Shown in pieces: positions 53,382 through 62,027 of a stretch of 64,000 bases of DNA. Where the stretch lies: NCBI RefSeq assembly GCF_009906955.1, contig NZ_CP047656.1, positions 4,401,001 to 4,465,000 of the forward strand, read 5' to 3'. The position numbers and the translations under genes were made by a program. The notes beneath the pieces are model-generated. The model searched no databases and was not told the origin of the DNA. It saw nothing but the letters and a program-made list of their open reading frames with translations. This DNA comes from Paraglaciecola mesophila. Its GTDB lineage: Bacteria; Pseudomonadota; Gammaproteobacteria; Enterobacterales; Alteromonadaceae. Positions within the stretch are counted from its first letter, which is position 1. The number at the start of each line of letters is the position of its first letter.

Positions 53382-54449
53382 ATGTCGATAGATAAACACC
53401 ACACTATATTCATTGGTAATACAGCTGTAGGGGCTGAGCATCCTCCCTTTATTATTGCAGAGCTTAGCGGTAATCATAATCAGCAGATTGATTTGGCACT
53501 TGCCATGGTGGATGCGGCGGCCGCGGCAGGTGCTCATGCCATTAAACTTCAGACATTTACCGCTGATAGCATGACTTTAGATGTCAATTCAGCTGACTTC
53601 GTTATTCAAGAAAAGAACAATTTATGGCATGGCGCTTCATTACATGGGTTATATGCTAAAGCGGCTACACCATATGAATGGCACAATGTGTTGTTCGAAC
53701 GGGCAAAGGCGCAAGGCATGCTGGCATTTAGCTCGCCTTTTGATGCCTCGGCTGTTGATTTTCTCGCCGAATTAAATGTGCCCTGCTACAAAATCGCGTC
53801 CTTTGAGTTAACCGATATTCCATTGATAATCAAAGCCGCATCTATGGGTAAACCCCTGATTATGTCTACAGGGATGGCATCCTTAAGCGAAATTGAGTTA
53901 GCGGTAAATGCGGCTAAATCAGCAGGTTGTCAGGACATTATTTTACTTAAGTGCACGAGCACTTATCCGGCGCAAGCCTCGAATACAAATTTACTGACGA
54001 TTCCTCATCTTCGTGACGCATTTGACTGTCAAGTGGGATTGTCTGATCACACCGCTGGAGTTGGAGTATCGGTCGCATCGGTAGCGTTAGGTGCGAATGT
54101 TATTGAAAAACACTTCGTGCTGGATAGGCAAGCAGGTGGAGTTGATGCAGCCTTTTCCTTAGAGCCTGCCGAGTTCAAAATGCTGGTGGATGAAACCGAA
54201 CGGGCATGGCAAGCGCTAGGTGAGGTCAAGTACGGAGGGAGTGAGGTTGAGCAAGCGTCAAAGCAATATAGGCGCTCAATTTATGCCTGTGAAAATATCA
54301 AATCTGGCGAGCTATTCACTGCTGATAATTTGAGAGTGGTCAGGCCTGCTTTCGGTTTGGCCCCTAAATACTGGGACTCGGTCCAAGGGAAGCACGCGAA
54401 GCAGGATATCCCCAAAGGAACAGCGTTAAATTGGTCTCATGTCGAATAA
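53382..54449 (+). CDS. pseI: PseI, pseudaminic acid synthase
   Basis: Condenses the trideoxy-altropyranose with phosphoenolpyruvate. A 355-residue NeuB family protein with PPFIIAELSGNHNQ near the start, the TIM-barrel motifs AHAIKLQTFTADSMTLD and STGMAS, GLSDHTAGVGVSVASVALGANVIEKHF, and a C-terminal SAF (antifreeze-like) domain from about 295 (SIYACENIKSGELF...RPAFG). It overlaps pseG by 11 bases. Confidence 0.95.
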   Translation: MSIDKHHTIFIGNTAVGAEHPPFIIAELSGNHNQQIDLALAMVDAAAAAGAHAIKLQTFTADSMTLDVNSADFVIQEKNNLWHGASLHGLYAKAATPYEWHNVLFERAKAQGMLAFSSPFDASAVDFLAELNVPCYKIASFELTDIPLIIKAASMGKPLIMSTGMASLSEIELAVNAAKSAGCQDIILLKCTSTYPAQASNTNLLTIPHLRDAFDCQVGLSDHTAGVGVSVASVALGANVIEKHFVLDRQAGGVDAAFSLEPAEFKMLVDETERAWQALGEVKYGGSEVEQASKQYRRSIYACENIKSGELFTADNLRVVRPAFGLAPKYWDSVQGKHAKQDIPKGTALNWSHVE

Positions 54450-55560
54450 TTCTAATCCTGTGCGATGCGTTGTTATTCGAGTTGAAGCGAACGTTGGTAT
54501 TGGCTTAGGCCACCTTATGCGCTGTCTCGCGCTGGCGCAAGGGCTGGCTAAATGCCAAGTTCGAGTAATATTTGCGCTTAGTCAGGCCTGTTTAGATCAT
54601 TGCCAAAAACGTGATGATTGGGTGGGGGAAATATACTTACTTTCAAGTCGCACCGCGGCAAACGAACAGCAGGAATTAACGCAACTATGTAGCGATGAGC
54701 AAGCAAATTGGCTTATTCTAGACGGTTATCAATTCGATTTTGATTATCGAAGATCTTTGGATTTGAAGACATGTAAACTTGCTATGTTTGATGATGGTCA
54801 GCTTATTGAGGCAAAGCGTCAAGATAGCAAAATAGCTATGGTCATTAATTGGGCAAATGGAGCGGATACCTTGGCCTACGATAGACTTTCGTCTAATGCG
54901 CTTCGTTGCACTGGGGCTAAGTATCGCGTGTTGCGACGAGAGTTTTATCAAGTTGAAGAGATGCCGTTTGAAACGCGAACGAGGTTGATCATCACGTTTG
55001 GTGGCAGTGACCCCAGTGAACTCACATTGCCTTTGCTGCAGCACTTTGAGGATTCGGCTATTCGGCTCCCGATCACCGTGATAACTGGGAGTGGCTATCA
55101 GCAATTAGATGAGCTAGAAAGGTTTTTAAACGTTAGCAGGCTCTCGGTTGAGCATTTTCATGACTGCCATAGTATGGCCGATGTTTACCAAAAGGGGCGT
55201 TTGGTTGTTTCCGCAGCAGGTGGGAGTCAGTTTGAATTACTGCATTGTGCTGCACCTTCAATATTGGTGGTTTTGGCTGAGAATCAGTTGTTTGCGAGTG
55301 AGCAAGCAAGTACGCAGGGGTGGTGCTCTGTCAGCACATTGCTTGAATACACGAAAGATGATGCTTTTGGGATGAACCAAAACCAACAGCTTAAACAAAT
55401 AGTGCAAAAAACATTGGCGTTGTGGCACCAACCAGAGCAACTCCATTACATGCATAGCAAAGCAAAAGCTATTCGCCAGCAAAACGGATTTGTGCATATT
55501 TACACTGCACTATATCCGGAAACACCCAATCACTCCCTAGAGGCAAGTATTGATGAATAG
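54439..55560 (+). CDS. pseG: PseG, UDP-sugar hydrolase of the pseudaminic pathway
   Basis: Removes UDP from the 2,4-diacetamido-trideoxy-altrose before PseI. The 373-residue GT-B-like protein has IRVEANVGIGLGHLMRCLALAQGL at the start, NWLILDGYQFDFDYRR, GGSDPSELTLPLL and SAAGGSQFELLHCAAPSILV, as in PseG. Starts inside pseI and ends inside the next gene. The Gly-rich N-terminal loop and His of GHLMRC are the catalytic region. Confidence 0.94.
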   Translation: MSNNSNPVRCVVIRVEANVGIGLGHLMRCLALAQGLAKCQVRVIFALSQACLDHCQKRDDWVGEIYLLSSRTAANEQQELTQLCSDEQANWLILDGYQFDFDYRRSLDLKTCKLAMFDDGQLIEAKRQDSKIAMVINWANGADTLAYDRLSSNALRCTGAKYRVLRREFYQVEEMPFETRTRLIITFGGSDPSELTLPLLQHFEDSAIRLPITVITGSGYQQLDELERFLNVSRLSVEHFHDCHSMADVYQKGRLVVSAAGGSQFELLHCAAPSILVVLAENQLFASEQASTQGWCSVSTLLEYTKDDAFGMNQNQQLKQIVQKTLALWHQPEQLHYMHSKAKAIRQQNGFVHIYTALYPETPNHSLEASIDE

Positions 55561-56164
55561 CTCGGCCGCAGAACACGATTTTATTCCTATTGATGCATCC
55601 CATTTATTAACTGTTTGGCAATGGAGAAATAGTGATCGCGTGCGAGAAAATATGCACTATGACAAACTTATCACCTGGGATGAACACACGCATTGGTTTG
55701 AGGCATTATTGCAAGATGCTAACCGAGAATGTTGGATTTACCGCCAGCATTCACGCCCGGTTGGTGTATTAAACTTCAGTGATACAAAACAGACCATAAT
55801 GCAGTGGGGATGCTACTTAGGGGAAGTGAATTGCGCGCCCGGTAGTGGGCTTATTCTCGAATGGGCTGCACTTGAATATGCATTGAAAAAAGTGGGTTGC
55901 GAGGCACTCGCAGCTCAAGTACTGTCATTCAACACGTCGGCTTTAAAACTGCATAAGCTATTTGATTATGAACGAGTAAAAATTGAAGCGGGTGGCACGC
56001 GTCAGCGCCCAGAACAATCAGGTGCATTAGAATACGAAATTCATTTTTTTTATTATGCAATGCAACAGTGGCAAGTGCACAGAGAAAGAGTGCTAGCCAA
56101 ATTACCCAAACCCATTCAAAGAGGGTGTCAGCAAGTGACATTTTTAAGCAAGGAAACAGTGTGA
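55553..56164 (+). CDS. pseH: PseH-like sugar N-acyltransferase (GNAT fold)
   Basis: The PseH step acylates the C4 amine of the sugar, normally with acetyl-CoA. The protein is 203 residues, GNAT-like: LLTVWQWRNSDRVRENMHYDKLITWDEHTHWFEALLQD at the start and LEYALKKVGCEALAAQVLSFNTSALKLHKLFDYERV towards the end. AGAGG lies about 9 bases before ATG 55553. Its stop overlaps the ACP start (GTGA). Close coupling with an acyl carrier protein raises the idea that this family member takes its acyl group from the carrier rather than from CoA; that is inference. Confidence 0.85.
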   Translation: MNSSAAEHDFIPIDASHLLTVWQWRNSDRVRENMHYDKLITWDEHTHWFEALLQDANRECWIYRQHSRPVGVLNFSDTKQTIMQWGCYLGEVNCAPGSGLILEWAALEYALKKVGCEALAAQVLSFNTSALKLHKLFDYERVKIEAGGTRQRPEQSGALEYEIHFFYYAMQQWQVHRERVLAKLPKPIQRGCQQVTFLSKETV

Positions 56165-56421
56165 ATATAGAACAAACCGTTCAACGCGCGATGCATGATG
56201 TTGCTGAGCTAAGCGACTGTCAGCTAATCGAACCAATTAAATCTGATACCTTATTGCTTCAATCAGGGCTTGATTCTTTGGGGTATGCGATGTTGGTTGC
56301 TCAGTTAGAAGAAGAACTAGGTATTGATCCTTTCACAGAGTTAGCGATAACGGTATATCCCGCTACATTTGCTGAGTTTGTTGCCGTATATGCGAGAGGG
56401 TTAGAGCAACAGGGTCAGTAA
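56161..56421 (+). CDS. Acyl carrier protein of the pse operon
   Basis: A small acidic protein of 86 residues, with the phosphopantetheine site Ser39 in SGLDSLGYAMLV, helix I MNIEQTVQRAMHDVAEL, and a C-terminal TFAEFVAVYARG helix. Start GTG 56161 overlaps the pseH TGA by three bases, and AAGGAAAC lies 4-10 bases before. The frame continues upstream inside pseH without support. It is a dedicated carrier and not the fatty-acid AcpP (no fab genes around). It overlaps the next gene by one base. Confidence 0.9.
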   Translation: MNIEQTVQRAMHDVAELSDCQLIEPIKSDTLLLQSGLDSLGYAMLVAQLEEELGIDPFTELAITVYPATFAEFVAVYARGLEQQGQ

Positions 56422-57791
56422 TGAATAATCTTGTTGGACTGATTAACGAGCATGGTGCGAACGCCAATATTGTTGGCGCAGTTGAAACCTATACTGTTCA
56501 CCAATTGATGGTTTACGCGAACGCATATCGCCAAACCTATTCACACCTTAGCAAACAACCAGCAGCATTGGTTTACACCAACGCTGCCTCTTTCATTGTA
56601 GGTATGCTGGCTTTTGATGGTTATTGCAGTCGTCTCTATTTATGCTCAGATGTGTTGGCAAAAGACCTTGATGCAAATATCACGCGTATCACTATCGATA
56701 TAGCTGATGCTTCTTTAACGAAACACCCAAGTTCTGTCTCTGTCGTTGAAAGCTTTGTTGGTGAAGACCAAGAACAGGAGCGGCTAAGAGGGCGAGTGAC
56801 AACTGATAGCCAATATCCAAATGTAGTGACGCAATGGTGTTTAGCTACCTCAGGTACGTCAGGCAAACCTAAGTGGTTTGCCCATACACTGGCTTCACTT
56901 ACCCTGAACTGTAAGACATCGCCTAGACTTAGGGATTTATGTTGGGCAAACCTCTATCAAGCGTACAGATATGCTGGTTTGCAAGTTTTGCTACAAGTGC
57001 TTATTAGTGGCGCGACACTTGTAGATGACGATAGCGATGATCTGCTGTTAAAAATGCAGCGCTGGGTCAACACTAATGTGAATGCTATTTCAGCTACGCC
57101 GAGTATGTGGCGGCAAATGCTGATGAGTAACCACTTGCACAATATACCCATGCAGCGCATTACACTTGGTGGCGAAATTGCTGATCAATCCCTATTAGAC
57201 AACTTAGCTAAGTTACATCCAACGGCCAGCATTGCCCATATATACGCCTCTACAGAAGCAGGAGTCGGGTTTGTAGTGAAAGATAAATTAGCTGGATTTC
57301 CTGTTAGTTGGTTACAGCAAGGGGTGAGCAATGCGCAATTAGCAATCGATGAGAAACAACATTTACGTATAAAACCCAAGCATGAGCTAGATGCGCAACT
57401 TACCACGCTTACCGATGATAATGGCTATTTGGATACCCAAGATTTAGTGCGCTTAGAAGGGGGCCGAGTGATTTTTCTTGGACGCGCGTCCGGCGTTATC
57501 AATGTGGGGGGGAATAAAGTGCCGCCAGAAAAAGTGGAGTCCGTCATATTGTTGGTTGAAGGAGTGCTTCAAGCAAAAGTCTATGGGCAACCCAATAGCG
57601 TATTAGGCAACCTTGTTGTGGCCGATATTGTCATCGCTCCCAATCACGACTGGTCGAATCTTAGCCGAACCGTTCGTGAGCAGTGCAAATTACTTCTACA
57701 ACGCTTTGAAATTCCTGTAAAATTACGCAAAATTGACAGTTTAGTAATGAGCCCAACAGGCAAGCTAAACAGGAGCGATGATCATGTCTGA
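56421..57791 (+). CDS. Adenylate-forming acyl ligase (ANL superfamily)
   Basis: The 456-residue protein activates a carboxylic acid as acyl-AMP and probably loads it on the adjoining ACP. It has the A3 motif TSGTSGKPKW near 143-152, an A5-like ASTEAG, the A7 DTQDLVR, A8 GGNKVPPEKVES, and the A10 lysine near 448 in PTGKLNR. It is shorter than typical acyl-CoA ligases (about 520-560), mainly in the N-terminal lobe. The acyl substrate cannot be predicted from sequence. It overlaps both neighbours. Confidence 0.85.
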   Translation: MNNLVGLINEHGANANIVGAVETYTVHQLMVYANAYRQTYSHLSKQPAALVYTNAASFIVGMLAFDGYCSRLYLCSDVLAKDLDANITRITIDIADASLTKHPSSVSVVESFVGEDQEQERLRGRVTTDSQYPNVVTQWCLATSGTSGKPKWFAHTLASLTLNCKTSPRLRDLCWANLYQAYRYAGLQVLLQVLISGATLVDDDSDDLLLKMQRWVNTNVNAISATPSMWRQMLMSNHLHNIPMQRITLGGEIADQSLLDNLAKLHPTASIAHIYASTEAGVGFVVKDKLAGFPVSWLQQGVSNAQLAIDEKQHLRIKPKHELDAQLTTLTDDNGYLDTQDLVRLEGGRVIFLGRASGVINVGGNKVPPEKVESVILLVEGVLQAKVYGQPNSVLGNLVVADIVIAPNHDWSNLSRTVREQCKLLLQRFEIPVKLRKIDSLVMSPTGKLNRSDDHV

Positions 57792-58509
57792 GTACGTTGT
57801 GGTAACCGGGGCAAGCAGAGGATTAGGCTTAGCCATTTGCCGAGATCTTCTCGATTCTGGAATGTCAGTGGTTGCACTAGCTCGAACGTATAGCACCGAG
57901 CTGCAAGACTTAAAGGCCTCATTTCCTGAGCTTTGCCACTTTATCAAAGCCGACTTAGCGGATTTGGGTGCGATACCTGTACTGTGTAAAAGCATAGTGA
58001 AGGAGTTTGGTCGGCCTTACGGTTTGGTAAATAATGCTGCTGTTGGGCATGATGGCGTTCTGGCCACTATGCCAAACGGTGAAATTGATAACTTAATGCG
58101 TTTGAATGTGCAGTCTCCCATGTTGTTGAGTAAGTACTTGCTACGCTCGATGTTACTGAATAGAAAAGGGCGAGTTATTAATATATCCTCAATCATCGCC
58201 AAAACAGGCTTCAATGGTTTGAGTGTTTATGCTGCGAGTAAAGCCGCGTTAGAAGGTTTTAGTAAATCGCTCGCCAGAGAAGTGGGTAAAGCGGGCATTA
58301 CCGTGAATTGCGTGGCACCTGGTTATATGCAAACTGACATGACCGGTGATTTACAAGGTGAAAAACTGGCATCTATTCAGCGCAGAAGCGCATTAGGTAA
58401 ACTAGCCAGCGTAGACGATGCGGCCGCCATGGTCAGTTTTTTACTAAGCGAAAAAGCCAGTGCAATCACCGGAGCTGTGATGACGGTGGATGCAGGTAGT
58501 ACTGCTTAA
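57784..58509 (+). CDS. SDR-family reductase, FabG-like
   Basis: A 241-residue classical short-chain dehydrogenase with NADP motif TGASRGLG at 8-15, NNAA, Ser in INISSI, and the catalytic Tyr149/Lys153 in YAASK, closing with SAITGAVMTVDAGS. These are FabG-type features, so 3-oxoacyl reduction on the carrier is likely. ATG 57784 is chosen over ATG 57778 because AGGAG is 8 bases before it. The start is inside the ligase gene, so the ACP-ligase-SDR trio is translationally coupled. Confidence 0.88.
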   Translation: MSEYVVVTGASRGLGLAICRDLLDSGMSVVALARTYSTELQDLKASFPELCHFIKADLADLGAIPVLCKSIVKEFGRPYGLVNNAAVGHDGVLATMPNGEIDNLMRLNVQSPMLLSKYLLRSMLLNRKGRVINISSIIAKTGFNGLSVYAASKAALEGFSKSLAREVGKAGITVNCVAPGYMQTDMTGDLQGEKLASIQRRSALGKLASVDDAAAMVSFLLSEKASAITGAVMTVDAGSTA

Positions 58510-58536
58510 TTAAGTTTCGCCTAAAAAGGCCGATAA
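58510..58536 (+). promoter_or_regulatory. Sigma-28 promoter of the GT2-glf cluster
   Basis: TTAAGTTT (58510-58517), 11 bases, GCCGATAA (58529-58536). The match to TAAAGTTT-N11-GCCGATAA is 15 of 16. It lies directly after the SDR stop and 58 bases before the GT2 start. Confidence 0.8.
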
Positions 58537-58594
58537 GATAAGTATAAATATTAATAGCTAATTCAGTACATCGTTGTTTAAGGTATAACCTGTT

Positions 58595-59548
58595 ATGAAA
58601 CTTTCAGTTCTTGTTCCTGCATATAATTTACAAAATTTTATTGCTGAATGTTTACTTTCAGTACTTGAACAAGAAACTGATTTTGACTTTGAGGTCATTG
58701 TTTGTGATGACGCATCAACAGATAAAACTCAAGCGGTTATAGCAACCCTTGAGACTTTGTTTCCAAACAAGTTAAACGCTATATACAAGACCGAAAACCA
58801 AGGCTTAGCGGCTAACATGGGCACCTTGCTTGCAGCGGCTACAGGTGAATATATTGCCTATCTTGATGGGGACGATATTGCGTTGCCTTCAAAGTTACAG
58901 CGTCAAGTAGATTATTTAGATAGACACGACGAATGCCATATGGTCTATCACGAATCCGATATGTTTGATTCGGCCACAGATGAAACTATTAAGTTATATT
59001 CGAAAAACTTTTATAATTGGTCGTATATCCCAGCGCGTTCCACAATTGAACATATGATTAAATACGGCACTTACATGCAAGCCAGTAGTGTGATGTTTAG
59101 AAATCATACTAACCTTATCGATACGGTTGCCTCCGATTGTAAAATTATTTTTGATTATGCTTTTTATATTTTAAATGCGGGTTATTTAAGCGCAAATGTC
59201 GATTTTATTCCTGAAGTTTTGGGCCGTTATCGCATTCATGAAAACAGTTTTGGACAGCAAACTAGCCGATCTTTTGATAGGCGCGAGCAATCCTTAAGGG
59301 ATATTGAGCTGGCCTGTCAACAGGCAGCGCAGTTTGGTGTAGAACAATCCATTATAAACGCCGGTATTGCCCATCACAGATTTGCTGCAGCTCTCTATTT
59401 TTTAAATAGAGAGGAGCATCCATTATTTTTAAAATACATCGAATTGGCTTCAAGTCAGCACGAATTTTTTAATGCTAAGCATCGGGCCGTTTATGAAAAT
59501 AGACATGACCAGACGCACTTGAAGCAACTCATAAGTGAAGCCGCGTAA
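58595..59548 (+). CDS. Family 2 glycosyltransferase
   Basis: A 317-residue GT-A enzyme, starting MKLSVLVPAYNLQNFIAECLLSVLEQ, with the donor motif CDDASTDKT near 38-46 and the metal-binding YLDGDD near 93. Helical C-terminal part. Its sugar cannot be read. It is the first gene after the sigma-28 promoter and adjoins glf. Confidence 0.88.
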   Translation: MKLSVLVPAYNLQNFIAECLLSVLEQETDFDFEVIVCDDASTDKTQAVIATLETLFPNKLNAIYKTENQGLAANMGTLLAAATGEYIAYLDGDDIALPSKLQRQVDYLDRHDECHMVYHESDMFDSATDETIKLYSKNFYNWSYIPARSTIEHMIKYGTYMQASSVMFRNHTNLIDTVASDCKIIFDYAFYILNAGYLSANVDFIPEVLGRYRIHENSFGQQTSRSFDRREQSLRDIELACQQAAQFGVEQSIINAGIAHHRFAAALYFLNREEHPLFLKYIELASSQHEFFNAKHRAVYENRHDQTHLKQLISEAA

Positions 59549-60724
59549 ATGGCTGAATATGATGTAATAGTAGTTGGTGCAGGCTTTTCGGGCGCTGTAT
59601 TGGCCGAGCGTTTTGCAAACATTCAAGATAAAAACGTCTTGGTTTTAGAGCAAAGGTCGCACATTGCCGGTAATTGCTACGATTATAAAACTGAGCATGG
59701 AGTCACAGTGCATCAGTATGGGCCACATTTATTCCACACCAATAACGAAGAGGTGTGGCAATACCTGAGTCAGTTTACTAAATGGACTCCATACGAACAC
59801 AAAGTTTTAGGCTCGATAGACGAGAACTTAGTACCCATCCCATTTAATTTAAATACCTTAGATGCGTTATACCCAAAAGATCAGGCACAACGAATTGAAG
59901 CCCTGTTAGTAGAGCAGTACGGAGCAGGCGGCAAGGTACCTATTTTAGAATTACGTAAAAGCTCACATGTGTTACTTCAGCAATTGGGCGAGTTTGTCTA
60001 TCAAAAGTTTTTTGTCAATTATACCAGTAAACAATGGGGCTGTTCCCCAGAAGAGATTTCACCTGCCGTTACCGCTAGAGTGCCTGTAGTCATATCTCGA
60101 GATGATCGTTACTTTCACGACAAGTACCAAGCTATACCTAGCGAAGGGTATACCCAATTAATTACTAATATTTTGGACCATTCTAATATTACAGTGCGCT
60201 TGAATACCGATGCTACCAAGTTAGTCACTTTGGATATACATGAAAATGGCTTGAAGTTCCAAGGCAAAAAATTTAACGGCAAATTAGTCTTTACTGGCAT
60301 GTTAGATCAACTGTTTAACTATGAGGAAGGAGAATTACCCTATCGCTCCTTACAGTTTGATTTTGAGACCTTGCCCCAAGCACAATATCAAGCCGCTACT
60401 ACGGTAAATTACCCTAACGAACATGCCTATACTCGAATCACCGAGTTCAAACATATTCTGAACCAAACCACCGCTCACACCACCATAGTCAAAGAATACC
60501 CACAAGATTATGACAGGTTTGATGCAACTAAAAACGTACCGTATTATCCAATTTTTAATCAAGCTAACCAAGAGCGATTCGAGCAATACAAACAAAAAGT
60601 GCAAGCGTTTGAGAACGTGATCACCGCTGGTAGGTTAGCTGATTACAAGTATTACAATATGGATGATGCTGTAGGTAATGCGCTACATACTTTTAATCGA
60701 TTCACTGAGCCGGGAATAGTCTAA
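59549..60724 (+). CDS. glf: UDP-galactopyranose mutase
   Basis: Converts UDP-galactopyranose to UDP-galactofuranose with FAD. A 391-residue protein with VVGAGFSGAV near 8-17 for FAD, AGNCYDY, VTVHQYGPHLFHTNN, the typical YTSKQWGCSPEEI, and C-terminal GRLADYKYYNMDDAVGNAL. The start follows the GT2 stop directly. It suggests that galactofuranose is part of the glycan made here. Confidence 0.95.
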   Translation: MAEYDVIVVGAGFSGAVLAERFANIQDKNVLVLEQRSHIAGNCYDYKTEHGVTVHQYGPHLFHTNNEEVWQYLSQFTKWTPYEHKVLGSIDENLVPIPFNLNTLDALYPKDQAQRIEALLVEQYGAGGKVPILELRKSSHVLLQQLGEFVYQKFFVNYTSKQWGCSPEEISPAVTARVPVVISRDDRYFHDKYQAIPSEGYTQLITNILDHSNITVRLNTDATKLVTLDIHENGLKFQGKKFNGKLVFTGMLDQLFNYEEGELPYRSLQFDFETLPQAQYQAATTVNYPNEHAYTRITEFKHILNQTTAHTTIVKEYPQDYDRFDATKNVPYYPIFNQANQERFEQYKQKVQAFENVITAGRLADYKYYNMDDAVGNALHTFNRFTEPGIV

Positions 60725-60725
60725 A

Positions 60726-62027
60726 ATGTTGGCTAGTGAAGCAATTGCTGCAAACCAAAAGCGTGTTATACGAAAAATTTCCGAGCTGGATATGCAGAAT
60801 TATTGTCTGGTTGGTGATGGTGCTTACGCAAAAGATTTACTGGCACAACTTTCCAAATTAAACATCAGCCTCCCAACTATCTGGTGGGTAAGCTGTATTC
60901 AAACTGATTACCCGCACATAGAGCAACACATCGAAGATCCACAAAGTCGTATCGAGCTGCCGATAGTTGTGCTGGGTACTGGGCACTTTCAAATTGAAAT
61001 GATTCACAGGTTAGCTGCTAAAACAGAGGTAGATGCTGAGTTTTGGGATATGATGTTATGCGCCCCTGAGCATGCGTCACAAGCCGACCTACGAACTAGC
61101 AATAACACACTTTTATATATCGATTTGTACGCCAGCATTAACCGCCCAGCTTATTTGCAGCATTTCTTTAGTGCGTTAGAAGATTCCGGCACTCACGTTA
61201 ACATTCACCATCCGCTGCAAAACTTGAGCGATAGTTATCTTCAATCTGCTAAAAGTGTTGTTGTTTGGAATGGCTCTACTTCAGCGTTTTTACCCATTAT
61301 TGAAAAATTAAAAGCGTTAAAAATAGCAATAACCTTCGCTGAATGTGGCTTTTTTCCACAGCATCAATACTTTTATTTTGACCGCCTCGGGGTTAATAAC
61401 AATAGTCAATTGTACTTTGATGATCTTAGCTGGGTGAACGAGCAAATGTTGCAAAACCTAAAGCAATTACGCCAGCAGTTTTTATCGGCCTCGCAAGATG
61501 GTGTGAATACCCAACGGCGTTATATTTTTATCCCATTACAAGTGCCTAGTGACTCAAATGTGCTTAATCATTCAAAGTTCACTAATGGCATGCAGCCGTT
61601 TATTGATTTTATCGAAGCGCAATATCCGCAGCAAAACTTAGTATTTAAACCACACCCTAAAGATCGACTAAGTCATACCTATCGTTATTATCGAGGAAAA
61701 GTAAGTAGCAAAGATACAATACAACTTTGTGCTCATGCAGACATAGTCCATGGCATCAACTCTTCGGTTTTGTATGAGGCGGCCTTGTTGGGTAAAAAAG
61801 TGGTCGTTGAGGGTGACTGTTTACTTAAAAAACATATTAGCCAAGTTGATCGGCTGTTGGCGGCTATGTGCTACCGCCAATTCTCAGTTACTGATACTTA
61901 TTTTGATTTAGGTAAATTACAGGCCTTCAGTTTTATCTCGCCTTCACTTTTGAGCAAAAATAATAAAAAGCAAGGTTCGGTCAGTGAGCAAAATGACGAC
62001 GTGCAACAGCAGGAGAAAGTAGAGTGA
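60726..62027 (+). CDS. Capsule-synthesis-type GT-B protein, putative glycosyltransferase
   Basis: The 433-residue protein has an N-terminal Rossmann-like region (NYCLVGDGAYAKDLLAQL, LPIVVLGTGHFQIEMI) and a C-terminal part with LVFKPHPKDR, ADIVHGINSSVLYEAALLGKKVVVEGDC. That pattern is seen in the Capsule_synth/KpsS-KpsC and WbbB-like Kdo transferases. Its last 25 residues are low complexity (NKKQGSVSEQNDDVQQQEKVE). The stop overlaps the next gene (GTGA). A Kdo- or Kdo-like sugar is one candidate; the call is tentative. Confidence 0.55.
   Translation: MLASEAIAANQKRVIRKISELDMQNYCLVGDGAYAKDLLAQLSKLNISLPTIWWVSCIQTDYPHIEQHIEDPQSRIELPIVVLGTGHFQIEMIHRLAAKTEVDAEFWDMMLCAPEHASQADLRTSNNTLLYIDLYASINRPAYLQHFFSALEDSGTHVNIHHPLQNLSDSYLQSAKSVVVWNGSTSAFLPIIEKLKALKIAITFAECGFFPQHQYFYFDRLGVNNNSQLYFDDLSWVNEQMLQNLKQLRQQFLSASQDGVNTQRRYIFIPLQVPSDSNVLNHSKFTNGMQPFIDFIEAQYPQQNLVFKPHPKDRLSHTYRYYRGKVSSKDTIQLCAHADIVHGINSSVLYEAALLGKKVVVEGDCLLKKHISQVDRLLAAMCYRQFSVTDTYFDLGKLQAFSFISPSLLSKNNKKQGSVSEQNDDVQQQEKVE

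Noticed and set aside
56068..56160. Upstream extension of the acyl carrier protein
   Set aside because: It lies inside pseH; the GTGA overlap and AAGGAAAC support GTG 56161.
60726..62027. Maf-type flagellin glycosyltransferase
   Set aside because: Its C-terminal HPKDR and GINSSVLYEAALLGK motifs fit capsule-type GT-B proteins, and none of the Maf-type features could be recognised.
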